Source of the DNA: Streptomyces sp. NK15101
Lineage (GTDB): Bacteria > Actinomycetota > Actinomycetes > Streptomycetales > Streptomycetaceae
Assembly (NCBI RefSeq): GCF_020400725.1
Contig: NZ_JAINVG010000001.1
Span: 1-64,000, forward strand
Reading direction: 5' to 3'
DNA length: 64,000 bases
The translations under genes were made by a program, and so were the position numbers. This document shows, piece by piece, positions 1-9,498 of this stretch; the first letter of the stretch is position 1, and each line of letters begins with the position of its first letter. The notes beneath the pieces are model-generated. The model was not told where the DNA came from, ran no database searches, and worked only from the letters and a program-made list of their open reading frames with translations.

Positions 1-213
1 GTAGAGGCGTCCGCCGACGAGGCCGAAGGGCACCGCCCAGACGGCGATGTCGGCCACGGTGCCGGCGGTGCCGCCCCGGGCGATCCAGCGCTTGTTGCCG
101 AGCCAGACGGCGACGAAGACACCGATGATGATGCAGAAGGCATAGCCGCGCAGCGGGATCGGTCCGAGGTGGATCACGCCGGTCGACGGGCTGGGAATGT
201 AGGCAAGGTCCAT
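1..213 (-). CDS. lgt: Prolipoprotein diacylglyceryl transferase, N-terminal fragment (cut by window edge)
   Basis: Only the first 71 codons are in the window; the rest lies beyond position 1. The visible protein starts MDLAYIPSPSTG, continues through a membrane segment (about residues 24-41, GYAFCIIIGVFVAVWLGN) and ends in GLVGGRLY, the beginning of the conserved GGRLYH region of Lgt. Lgt transfers diacylglycerol from phosphatidylglycerol to the lipobox cysteine of prelipoproteins in the cytoplasmic membrane. The ATG at 213 is the only sensible start. Position directly after the trpA side of the tryptophan genes is typical of Streptomyces. Identification is by motif and context from a fragment. 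Confidence 0.88.
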   Translation of the reverse strand, partial: MDLAYIPSPSTGVIHLGPIPLRGYAFCIIIGVFVAVWLGNKRWIARGGTAGTVADIAVWAVPFGLVGGRLY

Positions 214-232
214 GACGGGACCGACGCTACCC

Positions 233-265
233 TGCCGGGAGGGCGGGACGGCAGCCCGCCCGGCA
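233..265 (-). terminator. GC-rich hairpin after the DsbA-like gene
   Basis: An imperfect inverted repeat (TGCCGGG...GGGCGGG against CCCGCC CGGCA) lies between the stop of the DsbA-like gene and the lgt start. There is no T tract, as is common for Streptomyces terminators. It may also simply be a GC-rich stem. Confidence 0.4.
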
Positions 266-290
266 ACTTCTGGGTAACCAATCCGCCGCG

Positions 291-1142
291 CTAGCCCGCC
301 GACGGGGAGGCGGTGCCCGGTTTCTTGCCCTTGTTGGCCTCGGCGACCCACTTCTTCAGGTTCTCCGGGGAGATCTGCTCGTTCCCCTTGGTCGGGAAGA
401 TCGATTCTCCGTTGAGGAGGACGGACGGGGTGCCGCGGAAGCCGCCGTTCTGGAAGGCCTCGTTCGACTTCTTCACCCAGCCGTCGTGCGTGCCGTCGTT
501 CACACAGCTGCGGAAGGCCGGCGTGTCGAGCCCCGGCACCTTCGCCGCCAGCTCGATCAGCCTGGCGTTCTTCCCGTAGGCGTCGTCCGTCTCCGGCGGC
601 TGGTTGACGTAGAGCGTGTCGTGGTACGCGGTGAACTTCCCCGCGTCCTGGGCGCACGCCGCCGCGTTCGCCGAGCGCAGCGAGCCGCTGCCGCCCATGT
701 TCCCGTCGATGAGGGTGGCGAGGTGGTACTCGGTCTTGAGCGCGCCGGAGGCCTCGAGCTCGTGGATGGTGTCCCGCATGACGTTCTCGAACTGGGCGCA
801 GGCCGGGCAGCGGAAGTCCTCCCAGACCGCGAGCGTCGACGGGGCGTCCGCCCTGCCCGTGGGGATGGCGGGCTTGCCGTCCTCGTCCGTCGCCGCGGTC
901 GGCGCGACCACCGGTCCCGCCTTGTCCGATCCGCCGTCCTTGTCGCCGCCCGCGGCGATCACGCCGACGACCGCGGCCAGGCCGAGGACACCGACCACGG
1001 CCGCCGACACGATCAGGACGCGCCGCTGCTTCTCGCGGGCCTTGTCGCGCTCGCGCTGTTGCTGAAGGCGCTCCCGCGCGCTCCGGTTACCGTCACCACG
1101 GTTCTTCTCGCTCACGCCCCAGGCAACGAACCGGGGAGGCAC
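291..1142 (-). CDS. Membrane-anchored DsbA-family thioredoxin-fold protein
   Basis: A 283-aa protein with a charged Arg/Gln/Lys-rich cytoplasmic N-terminus, one membrane segment at about residues 42-65, a linker rich in Asp/Gly/Pro, and an extracytoplasmic thioredoxin-like domain. The redox motif CPAC is at about 112-115, and GTPSVLLNG near the C-terminus supplies the cis-proline loop of the DsbA fold. It most likely forms or exchanges disulfides in exported proteins. Two GTG starts are possible: 1142, with GGGGAGG seven bases upstream, and 1115 (VSEKNRGDGN), which is where family members often begin. I keep the longer one because of its ribosome-binding site. A second, related protein is at 31725. 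Confidence 0.85.
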   Translation of the reverse strand: MPPRFVAWGVSEKNRGDGNRSARERLQQQRERDKAREKQRRVLIVSAAVVGVLGLAAVVGVIAAGGDKDGGSDKAGPVVAPTAATDEDGKPAIPTGRADAPSTLAVWEDFRCPACAQFENVMRDTIHELEASGALKTEYHLATLIDGNMGGSGSLRSANAAACAQDAGKFTAYHDTLYVNQPPETDDAYGKNARLIELAAKVPGLDTPAFRSCVNDGTHDGWVKKSNEAFQNGGFRGTPSVLLNGESIFPTKGNEQISPENLKKWVAEANKGKKPGTASPSAG

Positions 1143-1179
1143 ATCCGCGCCTCCCCGCTCCCAGATCCACCCGAACGGG

Positions 1180-1994
1180 CTACGAAACGCGGCGGACGCC
1201 CTCGGCGAGTTCGGCCGCCAGTTCCCTTACTGCGGTGAGCCCGGCCGCCTCGTCGCCGTCTGCGTCGAGGATCCGCTGCACGAAGGCGGAGCCGACGATG
1301 ACGCCGTCGGCGAAGCCGGCGACCTCCTTCGCCTGCGTGGCGTTGGAGACGCCGAGCCCGACGCACACCGGCAGCTCGGAGGTGGCGCGGGTGCGGCGGA
1401 CCAGGTCGGCGGCCTGCTCGCCGACCGACTCGCGGGTGCCGGTGACACCCATGAGCGAGGCGGCGTAGACGAAGCCGGAGCCGGCCGCGGTGATGGTGGC
1501 GAGGCGCTCGTCCTTGCTGCTGGGCGCGACGACGAAGACGGTCGCGAGACCGTGCTTGTCGGCGTGCTCGCGCCAGACGGCGGACTCCTGGACCGGCAGG
1601 TCGGGCAGGATGCAGCCCGCGCCGCCGGCCTCGGCGAGCTCCTCGGTGAAGCGCTCGATGCCGTACCGGTCGATCGGGTTCCAGTACGTCATGACGAGCA
1701 CCGGCTTGCCGGTGGCCTCGTGGGCCTCGCGGACCGTCCGCATGACGTCGGCGATCTTCACGCCGCCGCGCAGCGCGATGTCGTCGGCGGTCTGGATGAC
1801 CGGCCCGTCGAGGACCGGGTCGCTGTGCGGAAGCCCGACCTCGACCACGTCGGCGCCGCCGTCGAAGACGGCCTTGATCGCGGCGATCCCGCCGTCGACG
1901 GTCGGGAAGCCGGCCGGCAGGTACGCGATGAGCGCGGCCCGGTTCTCGGCCTTGGCCGCGGCCAGGGTGTCGCTGAGCAGCTGGATGTTGCCGG

Positions 1995-1998
<4 letters not shown>
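1180..1998 (-). CDS. trpA: Tryptophan synthase alpha subunit
   Basis: A 272-aa TIM-barrel protein that cleaves indole-3-glycerol phosphate to indole and glyceraldehyde-3-phosphate and channels indole to TrpB. The active-site region [19 protein letters not shown] holds the catalytic Glu (about 53) and Asp (about 64). Length is normal for the family. The GTG start overlaps the trpB stop by 4 bp, implying translational coupling and a stoichiometric alpha/beta complex. It is the last gene of the trpC-trpM-trpB-trpA run. Confidence 0.97.
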
Positions 1999-3278
<1,280 letters not shown>

Positions 3279-3378
3279 GCGGATGCTCCTCGCGGGGCGG
3301 GTGCCCCGGGATACGTGGGGTCGGTGGTCACGGTATGCGCGCGACCGGTCACGCAGACGACGACGCCGCCGGAGCGGT

Positions 3379-3590
3379 GCCCCCGTTGTGGGCGGTCGTT
3401 CCGCCGGGGCGGAACGGGCGGGCACAACGGACGGCGCCCCTTGCCGGGCCCAGGCTCCCGCGCCCTGCCCCGCACCCCGCTGTGCGGCGCACACGTTGGT
3501 GCGGGTCCAGGCGCGGAACGCGGAGGCGCCGCGAAGGGCGCCGTCCCGTGTGCCGCCCGTCCCGCCTTGCGGGACGGGCGGCACACGGGT
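3379..3590. repeat. Intergenic repeat, copy A (~210 bp, two hairpins)
   Basis: This fills most of the 323-bp gap between trpM and trpB. The left part forms a stem (CCGTTGTGGGC against GGGCACAACGG, about 3382-3430) and the right part a nearly perfect 18-bp stem (GTGTGCCGCCCGTCCCGC / GCGGGACGGGCGGCACAC, about 3547-3587). The same modules recur in the same order and orientation at 45090-45342. Internal shared blocks include GCGCGGAACGCGGAGGCGCC. No ORF in it looks real. Confidence 0.8.
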
Positions 3591-3601
3591 GGGGGTGGCG
3601 G

Positions 3602-3880
3602 TCAGGCGTCGTACGTGAGAACGCGCGCGAGGCGCGGGCGCCATCGCATGCCGTTGACCTGGCCGGGCTCGTCGCCGATCACGTACCGCACGCGCCTGCC
3701 GAGGACCCGGCGTGCGGGTGCGCGGCAGCCGCGCGGGCGGCAGCCCCGGGCCAGGGGGGCGTGCGCGGGGACGGGGGCGGCGGCGGTGCGGAGCCGGCCG
3801 CGGCGCCCGGGTGCCGACGGCACGGCGGCGTGCCCCGGGGCGGTGCCCAGGGATGCCGGCGCGTCGTGGCGGGGGGTCAT
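3602..3880 (-). CDS. trpM: TrpM, small tryptophan-biosynthesis modulator
   Basis: A 92-aa, Arg/Ala-rich basic protein between trpC and trpB. The C-terminal half ([14 protein letters not shown] ... [17 protein letters not shown]) resembles the small TrpM protein (also called TrpX) found at this place in Streptomyces trp clusters; TrpM was reported to modulate tryptophan biosynthesis in S. coelicolor, but its biochemical action is not clear. The N-terminal half looks like low-complexity sequence, and a shorter start further in is possible. The ATG lies 7 bp after the trpC stop, consistent with co-transcription. I see no catalytic motif. Confidence 0.7.
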   Translation of the reverse strand: MTPRHDAPASLGTAPGHAAVPSAPGRRGRLRTAAAPVPAHAPLARGCRPRGCRAPARRVLGRRVRYVIGDEPGQVNGMRWRPRLARVLTYDA

Positions 3881-3887
3881 GGTCCGG

Positions 3888-4697
3888 TCAGCTCCGGCCG
3901 TGACGGAGCGCCGGGTGGGCGCCGGCGGCGACGAGGTCGGCGACGGCGGCCTTCGGGTCGCGGCCGGTGACGAGGGACTCGCCGACGAGGACCGCGTCGG
4001 CGCCCGCGTTGGCGTAGGCGATGAGGTCGTGCGGGCCGCGGACGCCGGACTCGGCGACCTTGACGATGTGCGCGGGGATCTCGGGGGCGACGCGCTCGAA
4101 GGTGGAGCGGTCGACCTTGAGCGTCTTGAGGTTGCGCGCGTTGACGCCGATGATGCGGGCGCCCGCGTCGACGGCGCGCTCGACCTCCTCCTCGTCGTGG
4201 ACCTCGACCAGCGGGGTCAGCCCGATGGACTCGGCACGCTCGATGAGGGAGACCAGCGCCTCCTGCTCCAGGGCGGCGACGATGAGGAGCGCGAGATCCG
4301 CTCCGTACGCCCGCGCCTCCCAGAGCTGGTACGCGGTGACGATGAAGTCCTTGCGCAGCACGGGGATGTCGACCCGGGCCCGCACGGCCTCCAGGTCGGC
4401 GAGCGAGCCGCCGAAGCGGCGCTGCTCGGTGAGGACGGAGATGACGGCGGCGCCGCCCGCCTCGTAGTCCGCGGCGAGGCCGGCCGGGTCGGCGATCGCG
4501 GCGAGCGCGCCCTTGGACGGGCTGGAGCGCTTGACTTCGCAGATCACCTTGACGCCGTCCCCGCGCAGTGCGGCGACGCCGTCCTTGGCCTGCGGCGCCT
4601 TTGCGGCGCGCTCCTTGAGCTCGTCGAGGGTGACCCGCGCCTGCCGCTCTGCGAGGTCGGCGCGCACGCCTTCGATGATCTCGTCGAGCACACTCAC
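3888..4697 (-). CDS. trpC: Indole-3-glycerol phosphate synthase
   Basis: A 269-aa TIM-barrel enzyme converting CdRP to indole-3-glycerol phosphate. Motifs are [11 protein letters not shown] (catalytic lysine near 56), [17 protein letters not shown] and VAESGV in the expected order. The GTG start ([10 protein letters not shown]) follows a GGAAGGGGG-type ribosome-binding site. It heads the trpC-trpM-trpB-trpA group. The preceding isomerase step has no trpF here and is expected to be done by PriA (12622-13347). Confidence 0.97.
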   Translation of the reverse strand: MSVLDEIIEGVRADLAERQARVTLDELKERAAKAPQAKDGVAALRGDGVKVICEVKRSSPSKGALAAIADPAGLAADYEAGGAAVISVLTEQRRFGGSLADLEAVRARVDIPVLRKDFIVTAYQLWEARAYGADLALLIVAALEQEALVSLIERAESIGLTPLVEVHDEEEVERAVDAGARIIGVNARNLKTLKVDRSTFERVAPEIPAHIVKVAESGVRGPHDLIAYANAGADAVLVGESLVTGRDPKAAVADLVAAGAHPALRHGRS

Positions 4698-4841
4698 GCG
4701 AGGGGCCCCCTTCCGGGACGGTGACGGTGATGATGAACCAGGTTCAGCCACTTCGATCCTATCCGCAGGATGGCCCCGGACTCGCATCGGCCGGAGTCGC
4801 GTCCCATCTGCTGGGACTCCTCGTGAGGTTTCCGCGGGCGC

Positions 4842-5702
4842 TCAGGGGGCCAGCGCGGAGCCGAAGGGCAGGTTCCGGACCAGGGTGAAGAGGACGATGA
4901 CGGCCCCGATCCCCCACGACCAGAACGTGGAGACGGCGAGGCGCATGGGCACTCCGCGGACGGCTCGAACCAGCCATACGGCCATGACGACGGCGAAGAT
5001 CCCGTAGCCGACGACGGCGAGGGCGTTGGCGCCGAGGGCGGTCGCGAGGTCGCCGTGGGCGAAGGCGTGGGCGCTGCGGAGTCCGCCGCAGCCGGGGCAG
5101 TAGACGCCGGTGAAGCGGAGGAGCGGGCAGACGGGGTAGTGCCCGGGTTCGTTGGGGTCGACGGTCCCGACGTAGGCGAACGCGGCGACGACCCCGGCGA
5201 GGGCGGCGACGGGCGGCGACAGCCGCCGCACGAGCGACCGCGGCGGGGGCGGCGCGGCCGGCACGGGGCCCCCGTGCCGGACGGGCCCCGGCACCCCGGC
5301 GGCATCGGGCCGGGCAGCGGCCCCCTGCGGCCCGGGAACCCCGTGCGGGCCACCGGGCCCCGGCGCCATGGGCGGCCCCGGCACGGGCCCACCTGCCGAG
5401 TCGCCGGCCCCGGGGGGTACGAGCCCGCCCGGCGCGACGGAGCCCGTGGACACGGGCCCGCCTGGGGCGGCAGAGCCCGCGGGCGCGGACCCGCCCGGCG
5501 CCCCTGCGGCCCCCGGCGCCGCCGTGACCGGCTCTGATGCCGCCGTGACCGATGCCGCCGTGACCGGCTCCGGCGCCGCCGTGACCGCTTCCCCCGCCGT
5601 CACGTGCGGCTCCGGTGGTGACGTGGCATTCGGTCGGGTGGGTTCACCCGGACGGGTGGGGGAATCGTCGGTCTCGGCCTCGGCCGTCGGCTGCGCGTCC
5701 AC
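4842..5702 (-). CDS. DUF2752 membrane protein with long Pro/Gly/Ala-rich N-terminus
   Basis: A 286-aa protein. Residues 1 to about 160 are low complexity, with recurring VTAA and PG-rich blocks. The C-terminal ~125 residues are the DUF2752 domain: membrane segments plus the conserved cysteine region CPLLRFTGVYCPGCGG and an adjacent RSAHAFAHGD. Function is unknown; the CxxCG pattern suggests metal binding or a redox role, which is inference. It is the first of three small membrane proteins between trpC and trpE, an arrangement conserved in Streptomyces. The start (GTG at 5702) is uncertain because the N-terminus is disordered. Confidence 0.8.
   Translation of the reverse strand: MDAQPTAEAETDDSPTRPGEPTRPNATSPPEPHVTAGEAVTAAPEPVTAASVTAASEPVTAAPGAAGAPGGSAPAGSAAPGGPVSTGSVAPGGLVPPGAGDSAGGPVPGPPMAPGPGGPHGVPGPQGAAARPDAAGVPGPVRHGGPVPAAPPPPRSLVRRLSPPVAALAGVVAAFAYVGTVDPNEPGHYPVCPLLRFTGVYCPGCGGLRSAHAFAHGDLATALGANALAVVGYGIFAVVMAVWLVRAVRGVPMRLAVSTFWSWGIGAVIVLFTLVRNLPFGSALAP
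5515..5595. repeat. Imperfect GCCGCCGTGACC tandem repeat inside the DUF2752 gene
   Basis: The 12-mer GCCGCCGTGACC recurs at roughly 12- to 24-bp spacing, giving the repeated VTAA/VTAAPEP segments of the N-terminus. It is in frame and probably a slippage product. Confidence 0.6.
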
Positions 5703-5718
5703 GCGGTGATTCTCGCCT

Positions 5719-5781
5719 CTGACGCGCGAGGGCGCAGCCCGGCACGGCCGGACTGCGCCCTCGGGTGCGTCGTGTCGCGTC
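5719..5781 (-). terminator. Hairpin terminator after the HGxxPAAW gene
   Basis: A strong inverted repeat, CGAGGGCGCAG / CTGCGCCCTCG (5727-5763), is flanked by an outer CTGACGCG / CGCGTCAG pair that reaches into the end of the HGxxPAAW gene. It separates that gene from the DUF2752 gene. Confidence 0.65.
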
Positions 5782-6034
5782 AGGCGCGGGCCCGGGCGGT
5801 CGTGGTCGCGGCCTCACGGGCGGCGGCGACCTCGGCCGACTCCTTCGGCATGCCGAGGCCCGCCGCCTTCATCGCGCCGCCGACGATGCCGCCGAGGACG
5901 ATGACGCCCACGCCGGCCCAGAAACCGGGCACGTTGGCGGCCACCATGAAGACGCCGGCGATGCAGAAGCCGATGAAGGAGATGATGACACCGGTCCAGG
6001 CGGCCGGGGTGTGTCCGTGGGCGCTGCCCGCCAT
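5780..6034 (-). CDS. HGxxPAAW family small membrane protein
   Basis: An 84-aa protein with the signature HGHTPAAWTG near the N-terminus and two predicted membrane segments (about residues 15-35 and 40-60), followed by a short Ala-rich cytoplasmic tail. The family is actinobacterial and its role is unknown. It sits between trpC and trpE, as in other Streptomyces. The ATG start is preceded by GAGGAG about six bases upstream. Confidence 0.85.
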   Translation of the reverse strand: MAGSAHGHTPAAWTGVIISFIGFCIAGVFMVAANVPGFWAGVGVIVLGGIVGGAMKAAGLGMPKESAEVAAAREAATTTARARA

Positions 6035-6169
6035 GAGTTGCTCCTCGTTGCAGTTGCTCGATGGTGAGGTCTCGCGTGCGCGGACACTCGGCGCTCATTG
6101 TCCCGCACGCGGGCTCGCGAGGATGAATCGGGGGTGCCGGGACGATCACGCGTCGCGATGGTGCCCCCG

Positions 6170-6187
6170 CCGGTCACCCGTGACCGG
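6170..6187 (-). terminator. Palindrome directly after the TIGR02234 gene
   Basis: CCGGTCAC-CC-GTGACCGG begins one base after the stop codon. The stem is perfect but there is no T run. It could end transcription from trpE or could be a protein-binding palindrome. Confidence 0.45.
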
Positions 6188-6829
6188 TCATTCGCCGTGG
6201 GTGGGGTCCTCGCCGCGGTCCAGGGCCTTCCACAGGTCCTCGGGCCGGTCGGGGTCGGTCGTGGGGGCCTTGCGGCCGGCGCGCGGGGCGCCGGAGCGCT
6301 CGTAGCGGCCGCCCATCGCCGGCCAGCTCTTGCCGAAGCGGAGGGCGAAGAGGCCGGCGAGCAGGATGAGGAGGGCACCCCCGGCCGTCACGTACGGCCA
6401 GATGGTGTGGGAGAGGCCGGCGACGGCGGCGGCGGTGTCACCGCTGATGCGGGCGGCCTCGGCGTCGAGCGCGGCGCTGTCGGAGGCCCCGAGGAGCGCG
6501 GCGAGCGCGGCGCCCGCGCCGCTGAGCGCGAGGAGCGCGGCGACGAGAGTGCGGCCGGTGCGGCGGACGGCGAAGACGGCGAAGAGCGCGGCGAGGCCGA
6601 CGATCGCGAGGGCGGTCGGCACCCCGGTGACGGTGCCGCCGTCGGCCTCGACGGGGACGCTGCCGCCGCCGACGGAGGCGGTGCCCTCCGCCCAGATCTG
6701 GCCGGCGGAGAGCAGGACGACGGTGGCGCCGAGGGCGCCGAGGAGGAGGGCCGCGGCCAGGCTGCGGCGGCCGCCGGTGGGGACGGCCGCGCGGGCGGCC
6801 CGGGGCTGGGGTACGGGTACGGCACTCAC
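6188..6829 (-). CDS. TIGR02234 (trp-region conserved) membrane protein
   Basis: About 213 aa with four hydrophobic segments (near residues 22-42, 66-86, 95-115 and 155-175), separated by a short extracytoplasmic loop, and a charged C-terminal tail (RPEDLWKALDRGEDP). This matches the actinobacterial family named for its place next to trpE. Function is unknown. I start at the GTG giving VSAVPVPQP; a GTG three codons upstream (6838) is equally possible. It follows trpE by about 23 bp and is probably co-transcribed with it. Confidence 0.82.
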   Translation of the reverse strand: MSAVPVPQPRAARAAVPTGGRRSLAAALLLGALGATVVLLSAGQIWAEGTASVGGGSVPVEADGGTVTGVPTALAIVGLAALFAVFAVRRTGRTLVAALLALSGAGAALAALLGASDSAALDAEAARISGDTAAAVAGLSHTIWPYVTAGGALLILLAGLFALRFGKSWPAMGGRYERSGAPRAGRKAPTTDPDRPEDLWKALDRGEDPTHGE

Positions 6830-6852
6830 GTACCCCACTATCCCCTACGTCC

Positions 6853-8343
6853 TCAGTTGTCGTTCATCCGGTTGGCGGTGTGCACGGCGCGGAGCACGGC
6901 CGCGGCCTTGTTGCGGCACTCGTTGTCCTCGGCGACCGGGTCGGAGTCGGCGACGACGCCCGCTCCGGCCTGCACGTACGCCGTTCCGTCACGGAGCAGG
7001 GCGGTGCGGATGGCGATGGCGGTGTCGGCGTCTCCGGCGAAATCGAGATAACCGACACATCCGCCGTAGAGGCCGCGCCGGGAGGGTTCGAGCTCCTCGA
7101 TGATCTGCATGGCGCGGGGCTTGGGCGCGCCGGAGAGGGTGCCGGCGGGGAAGCAGGCGGTGAGGACGTCGAAGGCGGTCCGGCCCTCGGCGACCTCGCC
7201 GGTGACCGTGGAGACGATGTGCATCACGTGGGAGTAGCGCTCGATCGACATGAAGTCGACGACCTCCACGGAGCCGGGGGTGCAGACCCGGCCGAGGTCG
7301 TTGCGGCCGAGGTCGACGAGCATGAGGTGCTCGGCGCGCTCCTTGGGGTCGGCGAGCAGTTCCTCGGCGAGGTCGTGGTCCTCCTGCGGGGTGGCGCCGC
7401 GGTGCCGGGTGCCGGCGATGGGGTGGAGCATCGCGCGCCCGTCCTCGACCTTGACGAGGGCCTCGGGCGAGGAGCCGACGACGTCGAAGCCGTTCTCGAA
7501 GCGGAAGAGGTACATGTACGGGGACGGGTTGGTGGCCCGCAGGACCCGGTAGACGTCGAGCGCGGAGGCGGCGCAGGGGGTCTCGAAGCGCTGCGAGGGC
7601 ACGACCTGGAAGGCCTCGCCGGCCCGGATGCGCTCCTTGATGTCCTCGACGGCGTCCTGGTAGGCCGGTCCGCCCCAGAGCGCCGAGAACTCGGGCAGGG
7701 CGGACTCCGGCAGGGCGGCGGGGACGGTGGCGGCGGGGCGGGCCAGGTCGGCCTGCATGGCGTCGAGGCGGGCGACGGCGTGCGCGTACGCCTCGTCGAC
7801 GCCGGTCTCCAGGTCGTTGTGGTTGATCGCGTTGGCGATCAGCAGGACCGAGCCGTCCCAGTGGTCGAGGACGGCGAGGTCGCTGGTGAGGAGCATGGTC
7901 AGCTCGGGGAGCCGCAGGTCGTCGCGGCCGTGCTCGCCGATCTTCTCCAGGCGGCGGACGATGTCGTAGCCGAGGTAGCCGACCATGCCGCCGGTGAAGG
8001 GCGGCATGCCGGAGGCGAGGTCGCGCGGGGTGTGGAGGGTCTCGACGGTGGCGCGCAGGGCGGCGAGCGGGTCGCCGTCGGTGGGGACGCCGACGGGCGG
8101 GGTGCCCAGCCAGCGGGCCTGCCCGTCCTCGACCGTCAGGGTCGCGTCGCTGCGGACTCCGATGAAGGAGTAGCGGGACCAGCTGCGGCCGTTCTCCGCG
8201 GATTCGAGGAGGAAGGTGCCGGGTCGTTCGGCGGCGAGCTTGCGGTAGAGCCCGACCGGGGTGTCGCCGTCCGCGAGGAGCCTGCGGCTGACGGGGATGA
8301 CGCGGCGGTCGGCCGCCAGCTTGCGGAAGGTCTCGAGATCCAT
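6853..8343 (-). CDS. trpE: Anthranilate synthase component I
   Basis: A 496-aa chorismate-using enzyme, the first committed step to tryptophan. The N-terminal region [19 protein letters not shown] contains the LLES element of the tryptophan feedback site. The C-terminal chorismate-binding domain has [30 protein letters not shown] and [12 protein letters not shown]. Length is normal and the fold appears complete. It starts 11 bp after hisI, so it is probably read from the hisI promoter. I see no Trp-codon leader peptide in front of it. No trpG or trpD is in this window. Confidence 0.97.
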   Translation of the reverse strand: MDLETFRKLAADRRVIPVSRRLLADGDTPVGLYRKLAAERPGTFLLESAENGRSWSRYSFIGVRSDATLTVEDGQARWLGTPPVGVPTDGDPLAALRATVETLHTPRDLASGMPPFTGGMVGYLGYDIVRRLEKIGEHGRDDLRLPELTMLLTSDLAVLDHWDGSVLLIANAINHNDLETGVDEAYAHAVARLDAMQADLARPAATVPAALPESALPEFSALWGGPAYQDAVEDIKERIRAGEAFQVVPSQRFETPCAASALDVYRVLRATNPSPYMYLFRFENGFDVVGSSPEALVKVEDGRAMLHPIAGTRHRGATPQEDHDLAEELLADPKERAEHLMLVDLGRNDLGRVCTPGSVEVVDFMSIERYSHVMHIVSTVTGEVAEGRTAFDVLTACFPAGTLSGAPKPRAMQIIEELEPSRRGLYGGCVGYLDFAGDADTAIAIRTALLRDGTAYVQAGAGVVADSDPVAEDNECRNKAAAVLRAVHTANRMNDN

Positions 8344-8354
8344 GGCACCGGACC

Positions 8355-8723
8355 TTACTGGGAGACGGGGAGCACGTCGGAGTCGAAGCAGGTGCGGGTG
8401 CCGGTGTGGCAGGCGGCTCCCACCTGGTCGACCTTGACGAGGAGGGTGTCGGCGTCGCAGTCGAGGGCGACGGCCTTGACGTGCTGGACGTGCCCGGAGG
8501 TGTCGCCCTTGACCCAGTACTCGCCCCGGCTGCGGGACCAGTAGGTGGCGCGGCCGGTGGTGAGGGTGCGGTGGAGGGCCTCGTCGTCCATCCAGCCGAG
8601 CATCAGCACCTCGCCGGTGTCGTACTGCTGGGCGATGGCGGGGACGAGGCCGTCGGCGCTGCGCTTGAGGCGGGCCGCGACGGCCGGGTCGAGGTCGCTG
8701 GAGGTCCGGGGCGTGCTGCTCAT
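8355..8723 (-). CDS. hisI: Phosphoribosyl-AMP cyclohydrolase
   Basis: A 122-aa monofunctional enzyme (no fused HisE domain) that opens the adenine ring of PR-AMP in histidine synthesis. Visible signatures are [30 protein letters not shown], the DCDADTLL metal site and the zinc cysteines in [12 protein letters not shown]. It lies away from the main his operon and immediately before trpE, linking the two pathways. The ATG start at 8723 fits the family length. Confidence 0.96.
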   Translation of the reverse strand: MSSTPRTSSDLDPAVAARLKRSADGLVPAIAQQYDTGEVLMLGWMDDEALHRTLTTGRATYWSRSRGEYWVKGDTSGHVQHVKAVALDCDADTLLVKVDQVGAACHTGTRTCFDSDVLPVSQ

Positions 8724-8807
8724 GGGGACATTGTGCCGCGCGCCGGGACGGTGTCCGGCCGGGCGTCCACTGGGCGGACCGCGCGCGCCGGTCGTACGCT
8801 GGCCAGC

Positions 8808-9443
8808 ATGTCGACCCATGCGAAACGTGAACGGCTTCTGCTCGCCGATCTGTTGGAGGCGGCGGGCCCGGACGCCCCGACGCTCTGCGAGGGCTGGCGG
8901 ACCCGGGACCTCGCGGCCCACGTGGTGGTGCGGGAACGGCGTCCGGACGCGGCGGCGGGTTCCCTCGTACCGGTGCTGAAGGAGCGGCTCGACCGGGTGC
9001 AGGCGGAGTTCGCCGACAAACCGTACGAGGAGCTGATCCGGCTCATCCGCACGGGTCCGCCGCGGTTCTCGCCGTTCACCATCAAGCAGGTGGACGAGGG
9101 GGCGAACGTCGTCGAGTTCTACGTGCACGCGGAGGACGTGCGCCGGGCCCAGCCCGACTGGTCGGCCCGCGAGCTGGACCCGGTCTTCGCGGACGCCCTC
9201 TGGTCCCGTCTGGAGCGGATGGCCCGGCTGCTCGGCCGCAGGGCCCCGGTGGGCCTGGTGCTGCGCCGCCCGAACGGCCAGACGGCGGTCGCCCACCGCG
9301 GCACCCCGGTGGTGACGGCTTCCGGGGAGCCGGGCGAGCTGATGATGTACCTGTACGGCCGCCAGGACTCGGCGAAGGTGGCCCTGGAGGGCGAGCCGGA
9401 GGCGATCGAGCGGCTGCGGGAGACGAAGCAGCTCGGGATCTAG
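8808..9443 (+). CDS. TIGR03085 family metal-binding protein (DinB/mycothiol-maleylpyruvate-isomerase-like)
   Basis: A 211-aa soluble protein. The N-terminus [39 protein letters not shown] matches the actinobacterial TIGR03085 family, built on the DinB/MDMPI four-helix fold with histidine metal ligands. The C-terminal part contains a second small domain ([12 protein letters not shown]). Enzymatic substrate is unknown; mycothiol-dependent chemistry is a guess from the fold. It is divergent from hisI with about 84 bp between the starts. Confidence 0.82.
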   Translation: MSTHAKRERLLLADLLEAAGPDAPTLCEGWRTRDLAAHVVVRERRPDAAAGSLVPVLKERLDRVQAEFADKPYEELIRLIRTGPPRFSPFTIKQVDEGANVVEFYVHAEDVRRAQPDWSARELDPVFADALWSRLERMARLLGRRAPVGLVLRRPNGQTAVAHRGTPVVTASGEPGELMMYLYGRQDSAKVALEGEPEAIERLRETKQLGI

Positions 9444-9498
9444 GACCCCGCCGGGCCACCCGGCCACTCGGCCGCCCCGGCTACTCCGGCCGCCCCGG

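Noticed and set aside
8343..8355. Trp-rich leader peptide/attenuator for trpE
   Set aside because: Only 11 bp separate hisI and trpE, so no leader peptide can be there; hisI upstream shows no Trp-codon cluster either.
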